A stretch of DNA of 64,000 bases, taken from Caballeronia fortuita. Its GTDB lineage: Bacteria; Pseudomonadota; Gammaproteobacteria; Burkholderiales; Burkholderiaceae. Shown piece after piece: positions 53,005-61,761 of the stretch; position 1 is the stretch's first letter; every line of letters starts with the position of its first letter. Where the stretch lies: the NCBI RefSeq assembly GCF_001544835.2, contig NZ_FCNX02000009.1, positions 124,001-188,000 on the forward strand, in the 5' to 3' direction. Made by a program: the position numbers and the translations under genes. The notes under the pieces were generated by a model. The model did not search any database and was not told the DNA's origin. It was given only the letters and a program-made list of their open reading frames with translations.

Positions 53005-54084
53005 ATGGCTTCGCAGCCCTTCTTCCAAACGCTTCCCGCCACGATCGAATGGCGCGACGGCGATCTGCTCTTGCTCGATCAGACGCGTTTGCCGCATGAG
53101 ATCGTCGTGGAGAACGTCGCCGACGTGCAAGCGGTGTGGCGCGCGATTCGCGAGTTGCGCGTGCGCGGCGCACCGGCTATCGGCGTCGCGGCGGCGTATG
53201 GGCTGTGCATCGCGATGCGCGATGCGACTGCGCTGCCCGTCGCGCAGTTTCGCGCCGAACTGGAAGCGCATGCGAACTGGCTCGAAACGGCGCGGCCCAC
53301 GGCGGTCAATCTGAGCTGGGGCGTGCGGCGCATGTTGCGTCATGCACGCGATACCGACGCGAGCGATGCGGCATCGCTTTATCGGGCGCTCGTCGAAGAA
53401 GCGAAGCGCATACACGCGGAGGATCAGAGCTTGTGCGAGGGCATCGGCGAACATGGCATGCCGCTGATACGCGAAGGCAGCGGCGTGCTCACACACTGCA
53501 ATGCGGGCGCGCTTGCGACGACGGGCATCGGCACCGCGACCGCGCCGATCTATGCGGCGCATCGCGCGGGCATCGGCTTCAAGGTCTATGCCGATGAAAC
53601 GCGACCGCTTCTGCAAGGCGCGCGTCTCACCGCATTCGAACTGCAGCAGGCGGGCGTCGACGTCACGCTCATCATGGATAGCGCGGCGGCATCGATCATG
53701 TCGCAAGGGCTCGTCGATGTCGTGATCGTCGGCACGGACCGCGTCGCCGCGAACGGCGACTTCGCCAACAAGATCGGCACGCTCGGCCTTGCCATCGCCG
53801 CGCATCACTACGGCATTCCGTTCTATGTCGCGTGTCCTTCATCGACGCTCGATCTGCACACGGCAAGCGGCGCACGCATCGAGATAGAAGAACGCGACGC
53901 GCACGAAGTCACGCATCTGGCGGGACGAAGCATCGCGCCCGATGCGATGCAAGCGCGCAACCCCGCGTTCGACGTGACGCCGCATATGCTCGTGAGCGGC
54001 TTCGTGACCGAACGCGGCATCGTGCGCGCCCCGTTCGAACGATCGCTGCGAACGCTCTTCGCCGCGCAAGGAAACGCCGCATGA
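53005..54084 (+). CDS. mtnA: S-methyl-5-thioribose-1-phosphate isomerase
   Basis: 359 residues, eIF2B-like fold. Converts the aldose-1-phosphate made by the kinase to the ketose-1-phosphate. Catalytic Cys165 (VLTHCNAGALATTG) and Asp245 (GTDRVAANGD) are present, corresponding to Cys160 and Asp240 of the Bacillus enzyme. RVRGAPAIGVAAAYG is the family N-terminal block. AGGAGA precedes ATG 53005. The stop overlaps the aldolase start by 4 bp. The remaining universal methionine salvage genes (mtnB, C, D) are absent here. Confidence 0.95.
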   Translation: MASQPFFQTLPATIEWRDGDLLLLDQTRLPHEIVVENVADVQAVWRAIRELRVRGAPAIGVAAAYGLCIAMRDATALPVAQFRAELEAHANWLETARPTAVNLSWGVRRMLRHARDTDASDAASLYRALVEEAKRIHAEDQSLCEGIGEHGMPLIREGSGVLTHCNAGALATTGIGTATAPIYAAHRAGIGFKVYADETRPLLQGARLTAFELQQAGVDVTLIMDSAAASIMSQGLVDVVIVGTDRVAANGDFANKIGTLGLAIAAHHYGIPFYVACPSSTLDLHTASGARIEIEERDAHEVTHLAGRSIAPDAMQARNPAFDVTPHMLVSGFVTERGIVRAPFERSLRTLFAAQGNAA

Positions 54085-54752
54085 GCGCCGCCGATGAACG
54101 TGCGTTGCGCCGCGCCATCGTCGATACGTCGCTCGAGATGGAGCGGCTCGGCATCAATCAGGGCACATCGGGCAACGTGAGCGCGCGTTATCGCGAGGGT
54201 ATTCTCATCACGCCGAGCAGTGTGGCCGCGCGCGCCCTCGATGAAAGCCAGATCGTGTGGCTGCCGCTCGATATCGCCGACGATGCGGACATGCTTCGCA
54301 TCGAACGGCCTTCGTCGGAATGGCGCATTCATCGCGATATCCTGCACGCGCGCGACGATATTCACGCGGTCGTGCATACGCATTCGATCGCGGCGACCGC
54401 GCTCGCCATTCACGGCCGCGAGATTTCCGCGCTGCATTACATGGTCGCGGCGGCGGGCGGCAAGTCGATCCGTTGCGCGCCGTATGCGGTCTTCGGCAGC
54501 CAGGCGTTGTCCGATCATGCGCTTGCTGCGCTGGAAGATCGTCGTGCGTGTCTGCTCGCGCATCATGGTGTGATCGCGCTCGGCGCCGATCTCGCGCGCG
54601 CCGTGTGGCTCGCGCATGAGGTCGAAGTGCTCGCGAAGCAATATCTGCTCGCGTTGCAGATCGGCGCGCCGCCTGTGCTCTCGGACGAACAGATGGATGA
54701 AGTGCTGGAGAGGTTCAAGACTTACGGCAGGCGCAACACGGAGGATCGCTGA
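54081..54752 (+). CDS. class II aldolase (5-methylthioribulose/5-deoxyribulose-1-phosphate aldolase type)
   Basis: 223 residues, FucA/adducin-type zinc aldolase: NQGTSGNVSARYREG, catalytic Glu80 (RPSSEWRIH), zinc ligands His99 and His101 (VVHTHS) and the distal His in LAHHGVIALG. Adjacent to mtnK and mtnA, it should split the 5-substituted ribulose-1-phosphate into dihydroxyacetone phosphate and a C2 aldehyde: (methylthio)acetaldehyde from methylthioribose, or acetaldehyde from 5-deoxyribose, as in the DHAP shunt and drd pathway. MtnB dehydratases are also class II aldolase homologues, but no mtnC/mtnD is present, which favours the aldolase reading. Confidence 0.88.
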   Translation: MSAADERALRRAIVDTSLEMERLGINQGTSGNVSARYREGILITPSSVAARALDESQIVWLPLDIADDADMLRIERPSSEWRIHRDILHARDDIHAVVHTHSIAATALAIHGREISALHYMVAAAGGKSIRCAPYAVFGSQALSDHALAALEDRRACLLAHHGVIALGADLARAVWLAHEVEVLAKQYLLALQIGAPPVLSDEQMDEVLERFKTYGRRNTEDR

Positions 54753-54825
54753 GACCGCACGAAGGCGAGCGCGGCTTCATCGCAAGACAAGACAGCATTG
54801 AACAACTCGTACAACGGAGACAGTC

Positions 54826-55938
54826 ATGGCCTGGAGTTCGGCAAGATTCGACAGTTGGGGAACGTTCGGCAAATCCACGAGCGCCGTGCTGCTATGCGCG
54901 GCCGCCGCGTTGAGCGGATGCTCGAAGAGCGACAACGCGTCGTCGACGAGCAGCACCAGTGCGGCGTCGAGCGCAAGCGCCGCAGCAAGCGCGCCCGCGA
55001 GCGCACCGGCGACGGCGGCGGGCGGCAAGACGAAGATCGGCTTCTCGATCGCGACCTTGAACAACGCGTTCTTCGTCGGACTGAAGGCGGGCGTCGAACG
55101 CGGATCGAAGGAACAGGGCTTCGATCTCGTGCAGACCAACGCGAACGGCGACGCGCAGCAACAGGTCAACGACGCGATCAATCTGTTGAGCCAGGGCGTC
55201 ACGGCGCTCGTGCTCAATCCGATCGATTCGAAGGCGATCATTCCCGCCGTCGAGAAAGCCAACTCGATGAACATTCCTGTCTTCACGCTCGATCGCGGAT
55301 CGGACGGCGGCAAGGTGACGTCGTTCGTCGCGTCCGATAACGTCGCGCTCGGGCAGACGGCGGCGAAATGGATCGCCGAGCAACTGAAGAAGCGCTATGG
55401 CGAAGAGAAGGGCAATGTCGTCGATCTGATCGGGCTCGTCGGCACGACCGCCGCGACGGATCGCGAGAAGGGCTTCAGCGACGAGATCGCGAAGTACCCG
55501 AACATCAAGGTCGTCGCGCGTCAGGAAGGCGCGTTCGATCAGGAGAAGTCGCTCAACGCGATGACGAGCATCCTGCAGAAATATCCGCAGATCGATGCCG
55601 TGTTCGGTGCGAACGACGACAACACCGTGGGCGCGGAAAAGGCCATCGACAACGCGGGACGTTACAAGCCGCTCGGCGACAAGGAGCATATTCTCGTGAT
55701 CGGCGCGGACGGCACCGCGCAGGCGCTGTCCGCGATTCGCGCGGGCAAGCAGGACGCGACGATCTCGCAGAACCCGATCCAGATGGCGGCGAAGTCGCTG
55801 CAGTTCATCGCGGACTACAACGCGAAGAAGGACGTGCCCGCGAACTACGCGTGGCCGACGATGCTCATCGACAAGTCGAACATCGATTCGGACGAAGTGA
55901 AGAAATACGGCTTGTGGTCCGAGGAAGTGAAGCAGTAA
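54826..55938 (+). CDS. ribose-type ABC transporter substrate-binding lipoprotein
   Basis: 370 residues, type I periplasmic binding protein (RbsB family). Lipobox ALSGC with lipidated Cys32, then a Ser/Ala-rich linker (about 35-65) and the sugar-binding fold: TKIGFSIATLNNAFFVGLKAG, LVLNPIDSKAIIPAVEKAN, VFGANDDNTVGAEKAI, and IGADGTAQALSAIRAG. Strong ribosome site (CGGAGA). First gene of a three-gene ABC importer that follows the kinase-isomerase-aldolase genes by 73 bp; the cargo is probably the pentose they consume. Confidence 0.93.
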   Translation: MAWSSARFDSWGTFGKSTSAVLLCAAAALSGCSKSDNASSTSSTSAASSASAAASAPASAPATAAGGKTKIGFSIATLNNAFFVGLKAGVERGSKEQGFDLVQTNANGDAQQQVNDAINLLSQGVTALVLNPIDSKAIIPAVEKANSMNIPVFTLDRGSDGGKVTSFVASDNVALGQTAAKWIAEQLKKRYGEEKGNVVDLIGLVGTTAATDREKGFSDEIAKYPNIKVVARQEGAFDQEKSLNAMTSILQKYPQIDAVFGANDDNTVGAEKAIDNAGRYKPLGDKEHILVIGADGTAQALSAIRAGKQDATISQNPIQMAAKSLQFIADYNAKKDVPANYAWPTMLIDKSNIDSDEVKKYGLWSEEVKQ

Positions 55939-55952
55939 GGCCAACCGGCGGA

Positions 55953-57497
55953 ATGCACGAGATGACAGCGGAAACCGCAGCACTTGCGCGCACGGCTTCG
56001 GATGCAGCGAAGCCGCTGCTGCGCATGCAGGGTATCGTCAAGAGCTTTCCTGGCGTGAAGGCGCTGCGCGGCGTGAGCCTCGAGTTGCATGCGCGTCATG
56101 TGATGGCGATCGTCGGCGAGAACGGCGCGGGCAAGTCGTCGCTCGTGAAGGTGCTGTCGGGCGCATACGAGCCCGACGAAGGCACGATCGAGATCGACGG
56201 CATGCCGCTCGCGCGCGGCACGAACGCGGCAATCGATGCGGGCGTGGCCGTCATCTATCAGGAGTTGTCGCTCATCAACGACATGACGGTCGCGGAGAAT
56301 CTGTTCCTCGGCCGCATGCCCGCGCGCAACGGCTTCGTGATGATGCGCGAGGCGAACACGATGGCACGCGAAGCGCTCGCGCGCGTCGGTCTCGACAACG
56401 TGCCGCCGTGGATGCGTCTCGGCGATCTGCCTTTGAACAAGCGGCAGCTCGTCGAAGTGGCGAAGGCAATCGCGCGCGATGCGCGCATCCTCGTGATGGA
56501 CGAGCCGACCGCCGCGCTGCAAAGCCATGACATCGCGAATCTGTATGCGGTGGTGCGCAGGCTGCGTGAAGAGGGCATGGGCATCATCTTTATCTCGCAT
56601 CACCTGGAGGAAGTGTTCGAGCTTGCGGATTCGGCTGTCGTGATGCGCGATGGCGCGACCGTCGGCGCGCGTCCGATGTCCGGATGGACCGAAGCCGATC
56701 TCGTGCAGGCAATGGTCGCGCGCAACCTCGAATCGTTCTATCCGTGGGAGCCGCGCGAGTATGGTCCTGTGGTGCTCGAATTGCGCAATCTGGCGAGCGC
56801 GCCGCTCTTGCGCAATGCGAGCTTTTCGGTGCGCGCGGGCGAGATCGTCGGCATCGCGGGCATCGCGGGCGCGGGGCGCACGGAGTTGCTGAAGACGATC
56901 TTCGGCGCGTTGCCCGTGACGAGCGGCGAGATACTCGTGAAGGGCAAGAAGGTCAGCAATCATTCGCCGACGCAGGGCGTGCGTCACGGCCTCGTCTATA
57001 CGTCGGAGGATCGCAAGCTCGAAGGGCTCGTGCTGGAGGCGAACATCGAAGAGAACGTTGCGTTGTCGAGCCTGAAGGCGCTCGCGAGCGGCGGCTTCGT
57101 GAGCCGCGCGAAGAAGCGCAGGCTTGCGCAGGAAGCGAGCGCGCGCTTCGGCGTGCGGGCGTCGTCGGTGCTGCAGATCACAGGGACGCTTTCAGGCGGC
57201 AATCAGCAGAAAGTGATTCTCGGTCGCGCGACGGCGACGAGCCCTGTCGTCATCATGCTCGATGAACCGACGCGCGGCATCGACGTGGGCGCGAAGTCGG
57301 AGATATACGCGCACATGGTGACGATGGCGCGCGCGGGCGCGGCGGTCGTCATGGTGAGTTCGGAGCTGCCGGAATTGCTGGGCATGTCGGATCGCGTGCT
57401 GGTGATGTATCGCGGCAGCATCGTGGCCGAGATCGCGCGCGACGAGGCCAATTCCGAAACGGTGATTCAGTGGGCAACGACAGGAGCAGGCGCATGA
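55953..57497 (+). CDS. sugar ABC transporter ATP-binding protein, RbsA type
   Basis: 514 residues with two ABC domains. The first has Walker A GENGAGKSSLVK and Walker B ILVMDEPTAAL; the second has a degenerate A-loop (GIAGAGRTELLK) but an intact signature LSGGNQQKV and VIMLDEPTRGIDVG, the normal asymmetry of RbsA/XylG proteins. Powers import with the downstream permease. ATG 55953 or 55962 are both possible. Its stop overlaps the permease start by 4 bp. Confidence 0.93.
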   Translation: MHEMTAETAALARTASDAAKPLLRMQGIVKSFPGVKALRGVSLELHARHVMAIVGENGAGKSSLVKVLSGAYEPDEGTIEIDGMPLARGTNAAIDAGVAVIYQELSLINDMTVAENLFLGRMPARNGFVMMREANTMAREALARVGLDNVPPWMRLGDLPLNKRQLVEVAKAIARDARILVMDEPTAALQSHDIANLYAVVRRLREEGMGIIFISHHLEEVFELADSAVVMRDGATVGARPMSGWTEADLVQAMVARNLESFYPWEPREYGPVVLELRNLASAPLLRNASFSVRAGEIVGIAGIAGAGRTELLKTIFGALPVTSGEILVKGKKVSNHSPTQGVRHGLVYTSEDRKLEGLVLEANIEENVALSSLKALASGGFVSRAKKRRLAQEASARFGVRASSVLQITGTLSGGNQQKVILGRATATSPVVIMLDEPTRGIDVGAKSEIYAHMVTMARAGAAVVMVSSELPELLGMSDRVLVMYRGSIVAEIARDEANSETVIQWATTGAGA

Positions 57498-58495
57498 CAT
57501 CCACGGCAGCCGATCGTTCGGATACCGAGGCGCTATCGCGTCGCGTGATCCGGCAGTTGAGAAGTGGCATCGGGCCATTGTTCGCGGCGCTCGTCATCAT
57601 CTGTATTGCGTTGTCGATCGCATCGCCCGAGTTTCTGACGACGAGCACGCTCACGAACATCATGGTGCAGGTGTCGGTCGTTGGCATCGCAGCGGTGGGC
57701 GGGACGTTCGTCATCATCACATCGGGGATCGATCTCTCTGTTGGCTCGCTGGTCGCGTTGAGCGGCATGGTGGCGGCGACGGTCATGGCGGGGTCGAGTC
57801 CGGGCGCGGTCGGGCTCGGCGTTACGGGGCTATGCGTTGCGCTCGCGGTGGGCGCGTTGGCGGGCGCGCTCAATGGGCTCGTGGTGTCATGGCTGAGGCT
57901 CGTGCCGTTCATCGTCACGCTGGCCGCGATGGCCATGGCGCGCGGCCTTACGCTCGCCATTTCCGACGGCCGCACCAAGTTCGATTTTCCGAACGCGTTC
58001 ACGATGTTTGGCGCCAGGACCGTTGCGGGTTTACCCATGCCGATGGTGGTGATGCTTGTCGTGTTCGTCGCGGGGCATGTGTTGTTGCGCAAGACGACGT
58101 TCGGACATCAGGTGTTTGCCGTCGGCGGGAATCAGGAAGCGGCGCGGCTTGCTGGGATTCCGGTAAGGCGTGTGGTGTTCTTTACCTACATGCTTGCGGG
58201 GGTGACGGCGGCGATTGCGGGCATCGTGCTTGCCGGGCGGTTGAATTCGGCTTTGCCTTCGGCGGCGAATGGGCTCGAGTTGCAGGTTATCGCGGCTATC
58301 GTTATTGGAGGGACTTCGCTGGCGGGCGGGCGTGGGTCTATCGTCGGGACTTTTATCGGTGTCGTGCTGATCGGCGTTATCAATGTCGGGCTTTCTCTTC
58401 TTGGAGTGAATCCGTTCTGGACGCAGTTCATTCAAGGTGGAGTCATCTTTGCCGCGGTCTTGCTTGATGCTTTGAGTCAGCGGAGGAAGGTTTGA
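57494..58495 (+). CDS. sugar ABC transporter permease, RbsC type
   Basis: 333 residues, about ten helices, RbsC/BPD_transp_2 family: GTFVIITSGIDLSVGSLVALSG, LRLVPFIVTLAAMAMARG, and GGNQEAARLAGIPVRRV, the cytoplasmic loop that contacts the ATPase. Single permease gene implies a homodimer. It closes the GntR-mtnK-mtnA-aldolase-ABC operon; a run of eight T starts 2 bp after the stop, before the inverted-repeat element. Confidence 0.93.
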   Translation: MTSTAADRSDTEALSRRVIRQLRSGIGPLFAALVIICIALSIASPEFLTTSTLTNIMVQVSVVGIAAVGGTFVIITSGIDLSVGSLVALSGMVAATVMAGSSPGAVGLGVTGLCVALAVGALAGALNGLVVSWLRLVPFIVTLAAMAMARGLTLAISDGRTKFDFPNAFTMFGARTVAGLPMPMVVMLVVFVAGHVLLRKTTFGHQVFAVGGNQEAARLAGIPVRRVVFFTYMLAGVTAAIAGIVLAGRLNSALPSAANGLELQVIAAIVIGGTSLAGGRGSIVGTFIGVVLIGVINVGLSLLGVNPFWTQFIQGGVIFAAVLLDALSQRRKV

Positions 58496-58524
58496 TTTTT
58501 TTCGGTTGGTCCCGTTTTCTTTGT

Positions 58525-59111
58525 GGTCTATTAGCACTGCCCCTGTGCGGGGCGGCAGTCACTTTCTTTGCTGCTGCAAAGAAAGTAACCAAAGAAAGCA
58601 GCTTATCAAGCCCGCTGTCACACGCAGTTTGGGTAGTACTCTCGTCCTCGGTGGCACTCGCCTAAGTGTCGCCCTCATAGGTCCAACCGGGCTTGGCTCG
58701 CGCACCGTCTGACTAGCTGGTCGTTTCAGCGCGCTGGTTCAGCACGAAACTGCTCCGGCACAGCGCTACGCGCTGCCGATGGGTTTGCGAGGGAAACCGA
58801 TGGACGGTAAGTGCCGTGGATGGAGACGTTCCAGCGAAGTGCGCGTAGACCCGTTCACCCCTCGGCCGCGAAGCGGGCCGGAGCTATTGATGCTGAACCA
58901 GTTTGTTGTGTGGCGAGTGATGGCATACCGTGCGCGAGCCAAGCCCGGGATCGTGATGAGGGCACCCTTTAGGCGAGTGCCACGGCGGACGAGAGGACTA
59001 GCCAACGTGCGTGTGACCGCGGGCGCAACAGAAGCTGCTTTCTTTGGTTACTTTCTTTGCAGCAGCAAAGAAAGTGACTGCCGCCCCGCACAGGGGCAGA
59101 GCCAATAGACC
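58525..59111. repeat. 587-bp long-inverted-repeat element
   Basis: A 68-bp perfect inverted repeat (58537-58604 against 59032-59099) is flanked by GGTCTATT (58525) / AATAGACC (59104) and continues inward as an imperfect match to about 58705 / 58935, so each arm is about 180 bp. Each arm contains small hairpins (ACTTTCTTTGC-TGCT-GCAAAGAAAGT; GCCCC-TGTGC-GGGGC). The about 230-bp centre is unique. Open frames through it (for example peptides with APVRGGSHFLCCCKESN seen from both arms) come from the repeat and are not genes. Similar arm sequences are, from memory, frequent in Burkholderia-group genomes. No transposase is inside. Confidence 0.85.
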
Positions 59112-59180
59112 GACAAGAAAGCAGGATTCCATGGAAGCACAAGCAAGCGAACCGAAGCAAAAACCGGAGACGAAACCGAG

Positions 59181-60191
59181 ATGAAAAAAATCATCAACAA
59201 CCCCGAATCCTTCGTCGATGAAATCATCGAATCCCTGCTACAAGCCCATCCAAAATGGATAAAAGCTGCAACGGAAGACAAACGCGCTCTAGTCCGCGCT
59301 GACGCCCCGAAGCAAGGCCGCGTAGGCATCGTCACCGGCGGCGGCTCCGGCCACATGCCCGGCTTCCTCGGCTACGTCGGCGAAGGGCTATGCGCCGGCG
59401 TCGCGGTCGGCAACGTCTTCTCGTCGCCATCGTCGGAACAGATTTTCGAAGCGACCAAAGCCGTCAACGGCGACGCCGGCGTGCTTTACGTCTACGGCAA
59501 CTACGGCGGCGATGTCCTCAACTTCGATCTCGCCGCCGACCTCGCCGAAGCGGAAGGCATCGACATAAAAACAGTCGTGTTGACCGACGATGTCGCCTCC
59601 GCACCGAAAGATCGCGCAGCCGACCGGCGCGGCGTCGCCGGCATGGTCTTCGCCTTCAAATGCGCAGGCGCCGCAGCCGAACGCGGCGATTCGCTCGAAG
59701 ACGTCGCGCGCATCTGCGCCAAAGCCAACGCAAACTGCCGCACGATGGGCGTCGGCCTCTCACCGACCATCCTGCCCGCCGCAGGCAAGCCCACGTTCAC
59801 GCTGCCCGAAGGGGAAATGGAAATCGGCATCGGTATACACGGCGAACCGGGCACGCATCGCGGCAAGCTCGAAACCGCCGACGCCATCGCGGAGCGCATC
59901 ACGAAGCAAATCGTCGACGATCTCGCCGCGCCGAGAGGCTCGCGCGTCGCACTGCTCGTCAACGGTCTCGGCGCGACGCCGCTCGAAGAGCTGTACTTGC
60001 TCTATCGACGTTCGGCGCAACTCATCGGCGATGCAGGGCTCAAGATCGCGCGCTCGTATGTCGGTGAATATGTGACGAGCCTGGAGATGGCGGGCGCATC
60101 GATCACGATCATGCTGCTCGACGATGAACTCGAAGTGCTGCTCGAAGCGCCCGCGCGTTCGCCGTTCTTCCGCGACGGCACCGAATCCTGA
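59181..60191 (+). CDS. dhaK: dihydroxyacetone kinase subunit DhaK
   Basis: 336 residues, DhaK domain that covalently holds dihydroxyacetone through a His hemiaminal: His220 in IGIGIHGEPGTHR; GGGSGHMPGFLGYVGEG includes His58, also in the active site. Works with DhaL. No PTS-type DhaM gene follows, so either ATP via DhaL or a DhaM elsewhere supplies phosphate; relatives with this layout also act on erythrulose. It sits next to the deoxypentose operon but after the inverted repeat, so separate transcription is possible. Confidence 0.93.
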   Translation: MKKIINNPESFVDEIIESLLQAHPKWIKAATEDKRALVRADAPKQGRVGIVTGGGSGHMPGFLGYVGEGLCAGVAVGNVFSSPSSEQIFEATKAVNGDAGVLYVYGNYGGDVLNFDLAADLAEAEGIDIKTVVLTDDVASAPKDRAADRRGVAGMVFAFKCAGAAAERGDSLEDVARICAKANANCRTMGVGLSPTILPAAGKPTFTLPEGEMEIGIGIHGEPGTHRGKLETADAIAERITKQIVDDLAAPRGSRVALLVNGLGATPLEELYLLYRRSAQLIGDAGLKIARSYVGEYVTSLEMAGASITIMLLDDELEVLLEAPARSPFFRDGTES

Positions 60192-60203
60192 AAGGAGCCA
60201 GCG

Positions 60204-60830
60204 ATGAGCGTCACAAGCAGGGAACTGCGGAACATCCTCACAAGCGCGCTGAGCGCGCTTCCCGCTCACGCCGACGAACTACGCGATCTCGATGCCGCAC
60301 TCGGCGACGGCGATCTCGGCATCACCGTGCAGGCGGGATCGATGGCGGTCGTGAAGGCATTGAGCGCGCTGCCGGAAAGGGCGACGTTGAACGACATCAT
60401 GCTGGCCGCAGCGAAGGCGTTCTCGACGGCGAATCCATCGACATTCGCGGCGCTCGTCGGCGGCGGTCTCATCGCGGCGGCGAAGACCGTGAAAGACAAG
60501 GAGGCGATAGGTCGCGACGAGGCGCTCGCGATCGGGCAGGCGGTGGCGGCGCGCATCATCGAACGCGGCAAGAGTCAGGTCGGCGACAAGACCGTGCTCG
60601 ATGCGCTCGTGCCGAGTCTCGACGTGCTCGCCGCATCGCAAGGCAGCGCGGCGGATGCGCTCGACGCGATGATTGCGAAAGCACGCGAGCAAGTCAGCGC
60701 GACGGCGACGATGCAATCGAAGAAGGGTCGCGCCGCATGGGTGCAGGAGCGCAGCATCGGCCACGCGGACCCCGGCGCGACCGCTTACGTCCGCTTTCTT
60801 GAAGCGTTGAGACATGCCATCGCGGCATGA
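60204..60830 (+). CDS. dhaL: dihydroxyacetone kinase subunit DhaL
   Basis: 208 residues, nucleotide-binding DhaL domain. The metal/ADP-binding aspartates are in LDAALGDGDLG (Asp30, Asp35, Asp37); GDKTVLDALVPS and GRAAWVQERSIGHADPGATA complete the family pattern. AAAGGAG before the ATG; 12 bp after dhaK, clearly one transcript. Product dihydroxyacetone phosphate or a phosphoketotetrose enters glycolysis. Confidence 0.93.
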   Translation: MSVTSRELRNILTSALSALPAHADELRDLDAALGDGDLGITVQAGSMAVVKALSALPERATLNDIMLAAAKAFSTANPSTFAALVGGGLIAAAKTVKDKEAIGRDEALAIGQAVAARIIERGKSQVGDKTVLDALVPSLDVLAASQGSAADALDAMIAKAREQVSATATMQSKKGRAAWVQERSIGHADPGATAYVRFLEALRHAIAA

Positions 60831-60842
60831 ATGCTGCGCGAT

Positions 60843-61259
60843 TCATGCGCGCTTTCTTTGCGCCACGACCTCGCGTTCACGCTTCCCGGCCTCCACGACC
60901 TTCAACTTCCTGAGCGCGAGGGCGACCGCTTCGGCCTTCGTCGCGACGCGCGGTCCCGAGCCGAGCAAAGGCTCGCGCGCCGTCTCGCGCAACCCAAGTA
61001 CCGACACCACGCCGATCACCGATGACGCCATCAGATAGTACGCGGGCATCATCGGATTGCCGGCGGCATCGACGAGCCATGCCGTAACGAGCGGCGTCGT
61101 GCCGCCGAAGCGCGACACGGATACGTCGAAGCCGATAGCGAGCGCGCCGTAACGAATGCGCGTCGGAAAAGCGCGGGCAGCGACGAAGGCGTCACGAATC
61201 GGGCTCATCAGCACCATCACGAGCAGCACGAGAAAGAGACCATGCGTTTCGTCGACATG
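60843..61259 (-). pseudogene. C-terminal remnant of an MHS-family MFS transporter
   Basis: 139 codons in frame, with MHS late-helix sequence: GLFLVLLVMVLMSPIRDAF, FPTRIRYGALAIGFDVS, FGGTTPLVTAWLVDAAG, and a basic cytoplasmic tail. A complete member is about 430-470 residues, so helices 1-8 or so are missing. A stop codon at 61260-61262 ends the homology and the sequence beyond does not resemble a transporter in any frame. A GTG at 61229 could start a fragment, but it would not be a functional permease. Confidence 0.75.
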
Positions 61260-61511
61260 TCACCGCGATGTCGGTTCGCTACGCACAGGAGACTCGCGAG
61301 CGTTGGCTCCAGTCCAACAGAAGCGCCTCCACGCGCTCATCGCTCGGCGAGCCTCTCCCTTATCCCGTAAGACTTGCCGCGAATCAGCGCGTCATTGGCA
61401 TAAGCCATGCATTTGGAGAAGCGGGCGTGATGCCGTCGGCACGATGGTTTCATTCCGGGAGCCGTGTCGACGGATCGCGCCTCTTTTTATCGACGGATTC
61501 ACGGGGTTGCC
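61260..61511. other. 252-bp region beyond the truncated transporter
   Basis: Replaces the expected 5' part of the transporter gene and precedes the small exported-protein gene. I find no recognisable gene in either direction; probable deletion or rearrangement scar plus promoter. Confidence 0.5.
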
Positions 61512-61757
61512 ATGAAAGCGAAGACCATCGCCGTTCTTCTCGTCGCGAGCGCGGCCTCGTCCGCCTTGCCCGCAATCGCGCACGAGTGCAGCGCGGCGAG
61601 CATGCCGTGCAAAAGCGCGGTGAAGCGTGTATCTCACAGGGAGAACGGCACGCAGCACACGAAGGGCGTCAGACACGACACGCCCGAAGCGTCGGGAATG
61701 CAGTCGAGCAAGCGCGAGCAGCACGACAGCATCGATGCGTCGTATCGCGGCGGCTGA
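61512..61757 (+). CDS. small exported hypothetical protein
   Basis: 81 residues: signal peptide (MKAKTIAVLLVASAASSALPAIAHE) then a hydrophilic, Lys/His/Ser-rich tail with two Cys (HECSAASMPCKSA). ATG 61512 is chosen because it opens a standard leader; ribosome site weak. Function unknown; two closely spaced Cys could form a disulfide or bind metal. Confidence 0.65.
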   Translation: MKAKTIAVLLVASAASSALPAIAHECSAASMPCKSAVKRVSHRENGTQHTKGVRHDTPEASGMQSSKREQHDSIDASYRGG

Positions 61758-61761
61758 TCGC

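Noticed and set aside
54081..54752. MtnB dehydratase of the universal methionine salvage pathway
   Set aside because: No mtnC/mtnD/mtnE genes nearby, and the FucA-like catalytic Glu and zinc His pattern beside mtnK-mtnA fits the DHAP-forming aldolase; not fully excluded.
58506..59160. Open frames through the inverted-repeat element
   Set aside because: Near-identical peptides arise from opposite strands because the arms are inverted copies; no ribosome sites.
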